From contig CAVZUA010000041.1 in assembly GCA_963778385.1 (NCBI GenBank), positions 186,001-250,000 on the forward strand: a DNA stretch of 64,000 bases, written 5' to 3'. Of this stretch, positions 42,841 through 51,906 are shown piece by piece (within the stretch, counting starts at the first letter, position 1; each line of letters begins with the position of its first letter). Below the pieces are notes generated by a model. It was not told the DNA's origin, searched no databases, and was given only the letters and a program-made list of their open reading frames with translations. The DNA comes from DATARH01 sp963778385. Its GTDB lineage: Bacteria; Pseudomonadota; Alphaproteobacteria; ATCC43930; CGMCC-115725. A program made the translations under genes and the position numbers.

Positions 42841-44049
42841 GTGAGCGACCGCATCTTCGACGGGCTCAAGGTCATCGATTGCGCCAGCTTTATCGCCGGG
42901 CCGGCAGCGGCAACGGTGATGAGCGATTTCGGCGCCGAGGTCATCAAGATCGAGCCGCCGGGCATGGGCGATCCCTATCGCCGCCGCGGCACCCCGGCAC
43001 CCGGCCGGCCGCCGCTCAACCCCGGCTTCTTTTTCGACGCGCGCAACAAGAAGAGCCTGGCGCTCGACCTGCGCAAGGAGGCCGGGCGCGAAATCCTCTA
43101 CCGATTGGTTGAGAGTGCCGACGTCTTTATCACCAACTACCCGCCGCCGGTGCGCGAGCGGCTCAAGATCAGCTACGCCGACCTCCAGCATCTCAACGAG
43201 CGGCTGATCTACGCCTCGTTCACCGGCTACGGCGAAGCCGGCCCCGAGGCCAGCAAGCCCGGTTTTGACGCCACCGCCTGGTGGGCGCGCACCGGCCTCA
43301 TGGACTTGGTCCGCGCCGGCGAGCACGTGACCCCGGCGCGTTCGCTGCCCGGCATGGGCGACCATCCGTCGGCGATGGGCACCTACGGCGCGATCGTCAC
43401 CGCGCTTTACCAGCGCGAGAAGACCGGCAAGGGCAATTACGTCGGCTCATCGTTGCTGGCGAACGGGCTGTGGGCCAACGCCTGTTCGGTGCAGGCGGCG
43501 CTGTGCGGCGACGACGTACGGCCGCAACCGCCGCGCGAGCAGGCGCTGTCGGCGCTGCGCGTGCATTACCAGTGCAAGGACGAACGCTGGCTGCTGCTGT
43601 CGATCGCCGCCGATGAATGGCGCTGGGAGAAATTCAAGACCTGCTTCGGCTCGCCCAAGGAACTCGACGACGAGCGTTTCGCCACCGACGCCTCGCGCAA
43701 CAAGCACGCGCACGAGATGGTGGCGATTTTCGACCGGCTGTTCGCCGAGCACGATCTGGCGCACTGGCGGCAGGTGCTCGACGCGGCCGGTATCATTTTC
43801 GGCATCGTCGGCCGGGTCGACGACATCCGTCATGACGAGCAGGCGCTCGCCGCCGGCTTCGTCAAGCCCTATGCCGACGACCCCGATCTGTGGACGATCG
43901 ACAGCCCGTTCTTCCTCGCCGGCCAGGACAAGGTGCCGCCGCGCACCGCGCCGGTGACGCCGGGCCAGCACAGCGACGAGGTGCTGCGCCAATACGGCTA
44001 CGGCGAGGCCGAGATCGCAGCGCTGCGCGAAGCCAAGGTCGTGGCGTGA
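42841..44049 (+). CDS. CaiB/BaiF family III CoA-transferase
   Basis: The 402-residue protein matches the family III CoA-transferases, which move CoA between carboxylic acids: LKVIDCASFIAGPAAATVMSDFGAEVIKIEPP, RNKKSLALDLRKEAGREI, FTGYGEAGPEASKPGFDATAWWARTG and PARSLPGMGDHPSAMGTYGAI. The start is GTG behind GGGAG. The following gene begins on the stop of this one (GTGA overlap), so both are likely translated from one message. The substrate is unknown. Confidence 0.92.
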   Translation: MSDRIFDGLKVIDCASFIAGPAAATVMSDFGAEVIKIEPPGMGDPYRRRGTPAPGRPPLNPGFFFDARNKKSLALDLRKEAGREILYRLVESADVFITNYPPPVRERLKISYADLQHLNERLIYASFTGYGEAGPEASKPGFDATAWWARTGLMDLVRAGEHVTPARSLPGMGDHPSAMGTYGAIVTALYQREKTGKGNYVGSSLLANGLWANACSVQAALCGDDVRPQPPREQALSALRVHYQCKDERWLLLSIAADEWRWEKFKTCFGSPKELDDERFATDASRNKHAHEMVAIFDRLFAEHDLAHWRQVLDAAGIIFGIVGRVDDIRHDEQALAAGFVKPYADDPDLWTIDSPFFLAGQDKVPPRTAPVTPGQHSDEVLRQYGYGEAEIAALREAKVVA

Positions 44050-45348
44050 CGGATCAGCTACCACCGACCGACCGGCTGGTCGCGCTGCTCGACCATCTCG
44101 GGATCAGGCGGGCGCATATTGCCAGCCAGATCCCTAGCGACATGGCGGGACTGGCGGCAGCGCATCGCGAGCGCCTCGGCGGTATTGTCTGCGTGACGCC
44201 GATCCGGCTCGACCCGGCGCCATTTACCGGGGTCGCCGATCGGATACTGATGGTCGCCGGCGAATACGGCGCGACCTGGGAGGTGACGAGCCGCGCGCTG
44301 GCGCGGCTGCCCGGCGCGCAGCGGGTCATGCTCGAAGGCTACGAGGCGCAAGGCTGGGCCGACACCGCCGCCGATTGCCCCGGCGAGCTGATCGCCGCGA
44401 TGACCGGATTTCTCGGCGAGCACGGCGCCGATGCGCCATGCGCCGCGGGCCAGAGTGAGCATGCCGGCGTCACCTACCGCATCGAGGGCAGCGGGCCGGC
44501 GCTGCTGCTGATGCCGTTCTTTCTCGCCGCATCGCAATGGGCGCCGGTGCGGCCGGAGCTCGCGAAGCACTTCACGGTGGTCACGATCGGCGGGCGCCAT
44601 CTCGGCGGCGTGGCGATGCTGGAGGACCGTGCCGCGGCGCCGAGCTATCGGGCGATGTTTCGCGGGCTGGTGGACGCGATGGCGCCCCGGCCGGGCGAAT
44701 TGATCCTCGATATCGGCTGCGGCGCCGGTTCGCTCGACCGGCAGCTCGCCCGGATGGTGCCCAACAAGATCGTCGCGATCGACCCCAACAGCTTTCTGCA
44801 GGGCGAAGCGGCAGCACTCGCCGTATCCGAAGGAACTCGGCGAGCGCGTCGAGTTCCGCCCGGGCAACGCGGAGGCCCTCCCCTTCCCCGACGCGACCTT
44901 CGGCTGCGTCTTTTCGGTGACGGTGTTCGAGGAATGCGACGCCGACAAGGCGATTGCCGAGGCGGTCCGTGTCGCCAAGACGGGCGGGAGGATCGCCATC
45001 ACGGTGCGGGCGACCGACATGCCGCAATGGTGGAACCTCGACCTGCCGGAGCCGATCCTGCGCAAGGTGACGCCGACGCCGCGCTCGGTCGCGCCGGCCG
45101 GGGTCGCCGACGCCAGCCTCTATCGCCGCATGCGGCGCGCCGGGCTCACCGATCTCGTCTCATACCCGGCGTTGGTCACGCTCGACCGGCCGGACGGGCC
45201 GATCTGGCGCTATCGCGAGGACCACGTGCTGTCGCTGCTCGCGGCCGACGAACTGCCGCTTTGGCACGCCGCGCGCGACAAGGCGGCGTCCGACGGCACG
45301 CTGCTCTGCGCCCATCCGCTGCATTGCTGCGTCGGGACGAAGCTGTAG
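44046..45348 (+). pseudogene. Hydrolase-like/SAM-methyltransferase fusion, frameshifted
   Basis: The first 150 residues look like a partial alpha/beta-hydrolase (GIVCVTPIRLDPAPFTGVAD, RILMVAGEYGATWEV), followed by a second segment (GSGPALLLMPFFLAASQWAP) and then a class I methyltransferase with motif I ELILDIGCGAGSLDRQL. Near 44820 the frame breaks; the next frame continues the domain without loss (PYPKELGERVEFRPGNAEAL, then FSVTVFEECDADKA and GGRIAITVRATDMPQWWNL). The shift is one extra base or two missing. The GTG start overlaps the CoA-transferase stop. The substrate is unknown. Confidence 0.75.
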
Positions 45349-45380
45349 AACCGGTGAGCGGCGTTTACTTTCGGCCGCTT

Positions 45381-45451
45381 CCCGGCGCAAGCCGGGACCC
45401 ACTCTTCGGCGCCCGAGACGGCTGAGAAATGGGCCCCGGCTTTCGCCGGGG
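45381..45451. repeat. Two short GC-rich hairpins between convergent genes
   Basis: CCCGGCGCAAGCCGGG at 45381-45396 and CCCCGGCTTTCGCCGGGG at 45434-45451 are neighbouring hairpins flanked by GGGACCCA and its complement-like ATGGGCCC. The first resembles the hairpin at 17253. They could end transcription of the methyltransferase gene and the proline-rich gene. Confidence 0.6.
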
Positions 45452-45465
45452 AGCGATGATTAAAT

Positions 45466-46080
45466 TCAATAAAGCCCGCCGCTGCCGGGGCCCGGCTTTT
45501 TTGGCGCCGGCGGATCGGGCGTGGGCGGATCAGGCTGCGGCAGCAGCGAGATCGGCGCTGCGGCAGGATCCTGGGCGGCGGCTTCGACATTGGCCGCGGG
45601 CTTGTCCGGCACCGGCTTGGGATCGGACAGCGGCGCGGTGGCGAGCGAGGCCGGCTTCAGCGGCGGTGCGGCCATCTGCGCCGCGCCGGGCAGGCTGGTC
45701 GCGGTCGATGATGGGGCGGCAGCGGGGGTTGTCCCCGGCAATGCCGGCGACATGGCTGGCGTTCTCGGCGTCGGTGCCGCCGAGAACGCCGCGGTGACAG
45801 CCGGAGCGTTCGTCGGCACGCTGACTTCGACCGGCCTCGCCGGCTCGGCCGGTCGCGGCGCGATCGGCGCCATCGCGACCGGTGCGCCGCCTTTCGCGAC
45901 CGGCGGGTGGGGGTCGGTCATCGCGGGATGCGTCGTATCGGGTGTCAGATGGGCGATGACGATATTCGCCACGACGCCCACTGCCACGGCGTAGAAGAAC
46001 GCGGCGGCGCGGGAAACACCGAGTCGGGCAACCTGGGAAAACATGCCGATTATCATCCCCATCGCACGCTGATCCTGCAC
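45466..46080 (-). CDS. Membrane-anchored proline/alanine-rich protein
   Basis: A 204-residue protein with one hydrophobic segment (about residues 22-42, AAAFFYAVAVGVVANIVIA) and a long low-complexity Pro/Ala chain ending PPAPKKPGPGSGGLY. Likely an anchored periplasmic spacer protein, topologically like TonB-type or cell-envelope linkers. ATG codons at residues 7 and 9 are alternative starts. No domain was recognised. Confidence 0.55.
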   Translation of the reverse strand: MQDQRAMGMIIGMFSQVARLGVSRAAAFFYAVAVGVVANIVIAHLTPDTTHPAMTDPHPPVAKGGAPVAMAPIAPRPAEPARPVEVSVPTNAPAVTAAFSAAPTPRTPAMSPALPGTTPAAAPSSTATSLPGAAQMAAPPLKPASLATAPLSDPKPVPDKPAANVEAAAQDPAAAPISLLPQPDPPTPDPPAPKKPGPGSGGLY

Positions 46081-46168
46081 CGACCCGTCACGAACGACCT
46101 ATAACCGGATAAGCGCCGTCAGACCAAGTTGATCTTACAGTCGCGTCTGCAACCAATCCGCTCTCCGT

Positions 46169-47221
46169 TCAGCACCGCCGCACGATGCCGAGCGCGTGCC
46201 GGATCGCCGCGAGATAGGCGGGCGATGGGGCAATTTTATGGCGCGCGAGGCAGGCCTCGGTGAATTTGATCACATGCTCGTCGCCGTTCGCCACGGCCTG
46301 ATCTGCGAGCGCTTCGGGACCGTCATCCCCGGCCTCGATGGCGTCAGCCGGCGGCGCACCGCCGAACGCCGCATAAAGACCGCACCCGGCCTGCCAAGCA
46401 TGGCGGGCGAGCCGCCGCCCGGTCGCCGGGCTGATATGCGGCAGCATGTTGCCGAGCGCATGCACTGCGGTTACGGAATGCACAAAGACGATGAAGGTGC
46501 GGGTGTCGATCGCATTGGCGAGATAGACGCGGGCGAACAGTTCCGCCAGCGCCGCAACCGCGGCGTCGAGATCGTCGCCGAGTTCGACAAGGTCGATCGC
46601 CGGTGCGAATTCGGGGAAATCGGCGAGCTTGCCGAGCGCGACAGTGATATTGCCCGGCGGCCGCCGCTCAGACGGCACCACCGGCACCTTCGCGAGCGCC
46701 TCGGTCGCCGCATAGCGGCCGCCAGCGGCGCCTGACGCTGTCGGCAGCTCGGCGTAGCTCGCCGCCCAACTGGCCAAGGCATCGGCAAGCTCGCGCAACC
46801 GCACCCGCGTCTCCGCCTCGGCCAGCGCGCGCACCGCATGGCCGACGCGGATCACGCCATGCGTCGCCGCGCCCGAATAGCCTGGGGCGAGCCGTCCCGC
46901 CCAGCGGTCGAGTACGCCACGCCACGGCTCGGCGGCAAGCTCCGCGGCAAACAGCCGGCTCCAGGCCGGGAAGCTGCCACGGCCGCTGAGGTGATCGCGA
47001 TAGTGGCTCCAGTCGATGCTCTCGTCAGCGTCGGATGGGCGTGGTGTCAGACGCGGGCGATACGCCTCGATCCAGGGAAACACCGCATCCGGCCGCGCCA
47101 GCGCGCACAGCGCCTCGACGGCCATCGGGGCGTGGTTGAAATTGCCATTGGTGAGGTCGATGCCGTGCGGTGCCAAAATGTCCAGCGCATCGTCGAGCGG
47201 CGCATAGGCGGGAGCGGGCAT
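46169..47221 (-). CDS. Questin-oxidase-like (DUF4243) family protein
   Basis: The 350-residue all-helical protein looks like the questin oxidase family: GNFNHAPMAVEALCALARPD near the start, YSGAATHGVIRVGHAVRAL in the middle, FVHSVTAVHALGNMLPHI and NGDEHVIKFTEACL near the end. In fungi such enzymes carry out Baeyer-Villiger oxidation of anthraquinones; bacterial members are uncharacterised. The repeated His residues of the HAP, HGVIRVGH and HSVTAVH blocks are the plausible catalytic set. Confidence 0.78.
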   Translation of the reverse strand: MPAPAYAPLDDALDILAPHGIDLTNGNFNHAPMAVEALCALARPDAVFPWIEAYRPRLTPRPSDADESIDWSHYRDHLSGRGSFPAWSRLFAAELAAEPWRGVLDRWAGRLAPGYSGAATHGVIRVGHAVRALAEAETRVRLRELADALASWAASYAELPTASGAAGGRYAATEALAKVPVVPSERRPPGNITVALGKLADFPEFAPAIDLVELGDDLDAAVAALAELFARVYLANAIDTRTFIVFVHSVTAVHALGNMLPHISPATGRRLARHAWQAGCGLYAAFGGAPPADAIEAGDDGPEALADQAVANGDEHVIKFTEACLARHKIAPSPAYLAAIRHALGIVRRC

Positions 47222-47307
47222 GCGGGGTCTCCTAGCGGATTCAGGTGGGCTGCCGCCGGTCCGGCTTCAACGCCTCGTTTGGGTGATCGCATGACGGCAT
47301 TGCCTCG

Positions 47308-48885
47308 CTAAAGCGCACCGAACCCAGCCGGCGGGCGGCGCTGTCGCGAGGCCTGCTCGTAGGCGTGGGCGAGGCGCAGCAGGGTCGTCTCGCTCCAGGC
47401 GGGGCCGGTGAAGGTCAGGCCGAGCGGAAACTCGGGCGTCGGCTTGCCGTCGGCGCCCGAGGTCAAACCGGCCGGCACCTGCACGCTGGGATAGCCGGCC
47501 TTGGCGGCGATCGCGCAGCCGAGCGCCTGCGGAAACACCACCGCATCGAGCCGGTGGCGCGCAATATAAGCGTCGAGGCCCAGCGCGCGGCTCGCCCGCA
47601 GATCGGAGGCTCGCGCCGCCTTGTATTCGATTTCGGAAAGATCACCCCGCGTCGCCTCGGCGGCGAGGAATAGATCCTGGCCGCACCGCATCGCCTCCGG
47701 GTGCGCGGCGTTGAACGCGACGATGTCCGCCAGCGTATGCATCTCGGTCCCGGTGGCCCAGTCGCGCAGATAGCGGTTGAGGTCGTGCTTCAGCTCGTAC
47801 ATGAAAACGACCGACGAATAGCTCGGCGTGTCCTTCTTCGCGCTGTAGGGGTTGCGGTTGAGGATCGACATCGTCGTGCCGGGCCCGCCGATCCAGCCCG
47901 GGGTCGGGATGTTTTCGCGGATCAGCGTCGCGCCCTGCGCTTCGAGCGTCGCCAACGCGTCGGCGATCGCCGCCGATGAACGCGGCCCCAGTCTGCCGTA
48001 ATAGACGTCGTTGCCCGGATCGCTCGGATCGCTGGGCACGCCGATACGGGCGCCCTCGAGCCCGCCTGCGTCGAGGCAGGTGGTGTAATCCGGCGGGCGC
48101 TGCAGCTTGCGGGTGGCCGGGTCGGCGGGATCGCGCGCCGCCAGCACGTTGAGCAGGATCGCCGCGTCGCGCACGGTGCGGGTCAGCGGCCCGACCGTGT
48201 CCTGGCTGTGCGAGATCGGGATCACGCCGGCGCAGCTGACGAGCCCAAGCGTGGGTTTGACCGTCACCAGCCCGTTCTGCGACGCCGGGTTGAGCAGCGA
48301 CCCCGAGGTCTCGGTGCCGATCGCCGCCGCACACAGCCCCGCCGCCACCGCAACCGCCGAGCCGGCGCTCGACCCGCCCGGCGAGACAACCGGAAAGCCG
48401 CGCTCGTCGAGCAATGGCGCGTAGGGGTTCTTCACCTGTCCGCCGAGCGAGCTGTAGCCCGAGGGCATCTCGATCGCCAGGATATTGGCAAATTCGGTGA
48501 GATTCGCCTTGCCGAGAATAACCGCGCCGGCGGCGCGCAGCCGCTTGACGACGGTCGCATCGCGCTGGGCGCGGGCGGTCTCCAGCGCCAGCGAGCCGGC
48601 GGTGGTGTGCTGACGGTCGCCGGTAGCGACATTGTCCTTGACGAGGATCGGGATCCCGGCGAGCGGGTAGCGCTGCGACGGCTTTCGCCCGTCGCGCTCC
48701 GCCGCGATCGCCAGCGCATCCGGGTTGACCTCGCGCACCGAGTTGATCGCCGGCCCGGCGCGGTCATAGGCCTCGATACGTTCGAAGTAGGAGCGGGTCA
48801 ACGTCGAGGATGTGGTGCGCCCCTCTTGCAAGGCTTGCTGGAGATCGGCGAGCGACGCGTTGGAGAGATCGAACTCTGGCCTCAT
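47308..48885 (-). CDS. Amidase signature family protein
   Basis: A 525-residue amidase with the Ser-cisSer-Lys triad visible: Lys83 in PILVKDNVATGD, and the two serines in SPGGSSAGSAVAVAAGL and AAIGTETSGSLLNPA. A sixth of the way from the C-terminus AKAGYPSVQVPAGLT is another standard block. It hydrolyses an amide, of unknown identity. The length is usual. The gene precedes a C-rich repeat that separates it from a cut-off deacetylase gene. Confidence 0.93.
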   Translation of the reverse strand: MRPEFDLSNASLADLQQALQEGRTTSSTLTRSYFERIEAYDRAGPAINSVREVNPDALAIAAERDGRKPSQRYPLAGIPILVKDNVATGDRQHTTAGSLALETARAQRDATVVKRLRAAGAVILGKANLTEFANILAIEMPSGYSSLGGQVKNPYAPLLDERGFPVVSPGGSSAGSAVAVAAGLCAAAIGTETSGSLLNPASQNGLVTVKPTLGLVSCAGVIPISHSQDTVGPLTRTVRDAAILLNVLAARDPADPATRKLQRPPDYTTCLDAGGLEGARIGVPSDPSDPGNDVYYGRLGPRSSAAIADALATLEAQGATLIRENIPTPGWIGGPGTTMSILNRNPYSAKKDTPSYSSVVFMYELKHDLNRYLRDWATGTEMHTLADIVAFNAAHPEAMRCGQDLFLAAEATRGDLSEIEYKAARASDLRASRALGLDAYIARHRLDAVVFPQALGCAIAAKAGYPSVQVPAGLTSGADGKPTPEFPLGLTFTGPAWSETTLLRLAHAYEQASRQRRPPAGFGAL

Positions 48886-48895
48886 CGCGAGCTAC

Positions 48896-48998
48896 ACCCC
48901 CACCCCGACCCTCCCCCGCCAGCGGGGGAGGGAGCGCGCCGAAGCGGCTGTTGCTTTAACCCCCTCCCCCGCTGGCCGGGGAGGGTTGGGGTGGGGGT
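48896..48998. repeat. C-rich palindrome, second copy
   Basis: Left arm 48896-48932 and right arm 48961-48998 are inverted copies built on ACCCCCACCCC, CCCTCCCCCGCC and AGCGGGGGAGGG. The same element with 38-base arms is at 26689-26786. It overlaps the very end of the deacetylase remnant. Confidence 0.8.
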
Positions 48999-49270
48999 CA
49001 TTGGGCGACGTACCAATCCAGAATCTGCTCGCCGGTCCAGCAGACGACATCGGCGTGGCCGCGGATGTGGGCGAGCGCATTGCGGAAGTATTTCAGGCGG
49101 TGTGGGGCGCCCATGATGTAGGGATGCACGACCAGCGCCATGACGCGGGCGCTGTCGCGGGCATCGCGGTAGAGCTGCTCGAACTGGTCGAGCGCGCGAT
49201 CGAAATATTCCGACGCCTTGTGGTGCTGGATCAGCAACACCGGCGCGTGAACCCGTATTTCGTATACATT
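48998..49270 (-). pseudogene. Polysaccharide deacetylase/allantoinase-like gene, C-terminal remnant
   Basis: Only the last 85 or so residues of a NodB-like (PuuE-type) deacetylase are left: HHKASEYFDRALDQFEQLYRDA, RVMALVVHPYIMGAPHRLKYF and GHADVVCWTGEQILDWYV. The catalytic N-terminal part with the metal His/Asp residues is absent. The frame loses similarity near 49262-49290, exactly where the integrative element starts. No matching N-terminal half is found to the right of the element. Confidence 0.75.
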
Positions 49271-49425
49271 ATCGCGCGATCTCAATGATTTAGGGGACAT
49301 TGTTCCAGCTGCCAACCAAAAACTGCGCCTCTGCTAACATCTTGAAGTTCCTGTCTATTCCTGTCCACCCCTGACAACTCCTGATTTTCCTGGCGACTTT
49401 TTGGCGACTTCGATAGCGTCGGCGG

Positions 49426-49983
49426 GTGACCGATCCGCTGCCCTCCGCTTTCTCCGACCTGGCCCGCCAGCTGCGCAAGCAAATCGAGCAGGTCGCTCCC
49501 TTTTTCGACCAGATCAGCGGCCTACTGCGCAGCCTCGACCCTGCGGAGGTCCAACGCTGGGCCGAGAAGGCCAAATGGCTCGAAGAGGCGATCAAGACGG
49601 CCCCTGCTCGATACGCGCCGCCACCGCAGACGGTGGTCATTTACAACCCGCCGCGCCGCCCCGGGGGCAAGGGGCGCACGTCTCCGCCGTCACGCAAAGG
49701 CCGGGGCGTCGCTCTGACCGACGAGATGGCCGTCTCGTACGCTGGCCGCGTAATCGAGGCGATGAAAGGATCCAATCCAAAGCGCCCCACCGAAAAGGAC
49801 GATATGAAGTGGGTCACGCGGCTCGGCTGGGCGTCGCGCGACAACGTGGTGCGCCCGCTGCGGGCCATCAGCACCCTCGAAATTGCGCGCAAGGTAGTCG
49901 GGGAAGCCCGCGCGGGGCGAAGCGCTCTTGAGGTGCTCCACGAAGCGCGCGCGGGGCGTAAGGCGCGCGACGGCTCGGCTTAA
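49426..49983 (+). CDS. Hypothetical element protein
   Basis: The first gene inside the element: 185 residues, GTG start, with an amphipathic N-terminal helix (LARQLRKQIEQVAPFFDQI) then a charged central linker with Pro-rich turns (YNPPRRPGGKGR) and a helical C-terminus (TLEIARKVVGEARAGRSALEVL). No family was recognised. The codon use matches the rest of the element. Confidence 0.55.
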   Translation: MTDPLPSAFSDLARQLRKQIEQVAPFFDQISGLLRSLDPAEVQRWAEKAKWLEEAIKTAPARYAPPPQTVVIYNPPRRPGGKGRTSPPSRKGRGVALTDEMAVSYAGRVIEAMKGSNPKRPTEKDDMKWVTRLGWASRDNVVRPLRAISTLEIARKVVGEARAGRSALEVLHEARAGRKARDGSA

Positions 49984-50056
49984 AAAAACCCGCGGAATGC
50001 GCGGCATCCGCCGGGCTCGCGCATTCCGCTAAGAGACAGCCCCTGCCAAATCCGCG

Positions 50057-50392
50057 ATGCTCCTGTTCAGCCAGCTGGCGAGTGAACAGGAGGCGACGAT
50101 CAGCACCCCGAAGCCCAAAATGTCCGAACGCCCGGTCCAGCCGACCGCGATCGGACGGGCGACGGCGACCAGCGCCCCGACGCCCCCGAAGCCCAAATTC
50201 GTGCGCACCCTGCGGCGCATCCGTAACTACCTCGCCGAGCAGCTCGGTGAGCCGGAGTTGTCAATAAAATCAGTCGAGTGGTGGGTCGAGTCCAAACGGA
50301 TCAGGACCTACAAATTCGGCAACCAGCTTACTGCTAAGACGGACGAACTCGACGAGGACGTCACTCGGCCGCGCGAGCGCGATGCCGCGTAA
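50057..50392 (+). CDS. Hypothetical, possibly DNA-binding protein
   Basis: A 111-residue protein, basic in the middle (KPKFVRTLRRIRNYLAEQLG) and ending in an acidic tail (DELDEDVTRPRERDAA). The LSIKSVEWWVESKRIRTYKFG segment could be a recognition unit of a small winged-helix or excisionase-like protein, but this is only a guess. An ATG at 50117 is an alternative start. Confidence 0.5.
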   Translation: MLLFSQLASEQEATISTPKPKMSERPVQPTAIGRATATSAPTPPKPKFVRTLRRIRNYLAEQLGEPELSIKSVEWWVESKRIRTYKFGNQLTAKTDELDEDVTRPRERDAA

Positions 50393-50481
50393 CGTCAAAA
50401 AAAGAAAGGGCCGACCAGGAGCACACCTGGGGAAGCCGGCCTAGAGATTTCAGCATTGCGACGCGAACGAGGAGGAGATCC

Positions 50482-51246
50482 ATGTCCGCCCCCCAAATAT
50501 CGCCGGAAACCAGCGCGGCACAACACACCTTCTGCGCGTTCATCCCGGACGGAACCGTCGCCGGGTGGCTGGTACAGCAAAAGATCGACGCCGTGCCGGC
50601 TCGCATCTGCATCTCCGGTGCGATCATCGACAGCGTCGCGAGCGAAACCGTCCCCATCTCGATCACACCGTTCGTCAACGCGACGTTCATCGCGTCGCAG
50701 CTCCTGAGCTTTCCAGGGTTCGACGTGTTTGAGGTGCCACTCTCGTTGATTCCAGACACGGTGATCCAGTTCCGCGACCAACGCGGTCAACGACAGGGGC
50801 GCGCGCTGCGTGATGCGATTTTTGTGCAGGTCGACGCCGAGCCCGGCAAGGCTGAGCTCGAGGTGCCGAATGCGCTGCCGAATGGGGCAGCGGCCGAGTA
50901 CAGCGTGATCGAAACCCACGCTGCCCACTACGTCACCGTCCGCGAAGACCTCGGGGCGCTATTCGCTGCCTCGCGCCCTCTGGCCGATGCCAGTGTCGAG
51001 CCCGACACTGAGGCGGCGGAATCCGGCGCTGAATTACGCCGTGATATCGACACGTTCGTGGTCGACGGCCACGTGGTATCGGGCGGCTACGATCCGGCCG
51101 GGACGTTTCACATGCCGTCGATGGATGGCGGGATCACCACCAACGGACAGCCCTGCAGGATTTCCGGCATCGCGATAACCGACAGCGCCATCTCGATTCT
51201 CCAGCAGCGCGAGTGCATCGAGCCCTTCAAGTTGCTGAGCGGATAG
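50482..51246 (+). CDS. Hypothetical element protein
   Basis: A 254-residue protein with mixed alpha/beta character (FCAFIPDGTVAGWLVQQKID, ARICISGAIIDSVASETV, VIQFRDQRGQRQGRALRD). The ribosome site is strong (GGAGGAG before ATG). No membrane segment, signal peptide or known domain was seen. It lies in the colinear row leading to vapE. Confidence 0.6.
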   Translation: MSAPQISPETSAAQHTFCAFIPDGTVAGWLVQQKIDAVPARICISGAIIDSVASETVPISITPFVNATFIASQLLSFPGFDVFEVPLSLIPDTVIQFRDQRGQRQGRALRDAIFVQVDAEPGKAELEVPNALPNGAAAEYSVIETHAAHYVTVREDLGALFAASRPLADASVEPDTEAAESGAELRRDIDTFVVDGHVVSGGYDPAGTFHMPSMDGGITTNGQPCRISGIAITDSAISILQQRECIEPFKLLSG

Positions 51247-51324
51247 CTCGCCCGCTTAACCGAGCGGCGCTAGGCGCCGCCGACCTCTCTTTCCCCCTTA
51301 AACTTCCTTTCACGGGAGTCGGCC

Positions 51325-51792
51325 ATGCCGGCACTCGACCGCTCGAGATTTGTCCGCGCCGGTGCGCTCCTCGACAGCCCCGTAGAAGGCGAGCGCCACG
51401 CCGCGTTGGGCGCGTGCAGCCGCATGCTGGCGAGCGCCGGGATGCGCTGGAGCGATTTTCTCGACGCCGACGAGCGAGCCGCCACGGCCAAGGAAGCGGC
51501 ACGGATGGCGATCGCCGAGGCAGTCGAGCTGCGCCACCGCATCGTCGAGCTAGAGCAGAGCGCCGGCGACGGCTGGACCAGTGTGCGGGTACCGCCGACG
51601 AAAGCCGCCAAGATCGCCGACTGGGCTCTCGGTGTCGGGTGCGCCGGCGACGGCTGGATGTCGGACTGGGAGCTTGGCTTCCTCGCCAGTTTGAGCCGCT
51701 GGGTCGGCCCAACGACGCCCAAGCAGACGGCGCACCTGCAGCGCATCGTCGACCGGATCGCCGCGAAAACCGGGCGGAGGCCCCCGCCATGA
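51325..51792 (+). CDS. Hypothetical element protein with coiled region
   Basis: A 155-residue protein: an N-terminal helical region (ALLDSPVEGERHAALGACSR, MLASAGMRWSDFLDADE) continuing into a probable coiled coil (AKEAARMAIAEAVELRHRIV) and a C-terminal part with LTSLSRWVGPTT-like Trp residues. GGGAG precedes the ATG. Similar small proteins often precede VapE genes in rhizobial prophage-like islands, but no name can be given. Confidence 0.55.
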   Translation: MPALDRSRFVRAGALLDSPVEGERHAALGACSRMLASAGMRWSDFLDADERAATAKEAARMAIAEAVELRHRIVELEQSAGDGWTSVRVPPTKAAKIADWALGVGCAGDGWMSDWELGFLASLSRWVGPTTPKQTAHLQRIVDRIAAKTGRRPPP

Positions 51793-51906
51793 TCGTTGTG
51801 ATGACTGTGAGGGCAACTTCCGACGACTGCGGCGCAAAACGCGAGCGCTGCTGCGGCTCTCCGCAGTGGGCCGGTGTGGTGAAGTCAGCAGCAAAGGGAG
51901 GCGCGG

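Noticed and set aside
48896..48998. Possible attachment site at the C-rich palindrome.
   Set aside because: An equal copy exists at 26.7 kb with no element nearby, so it is a dispersed repeat.
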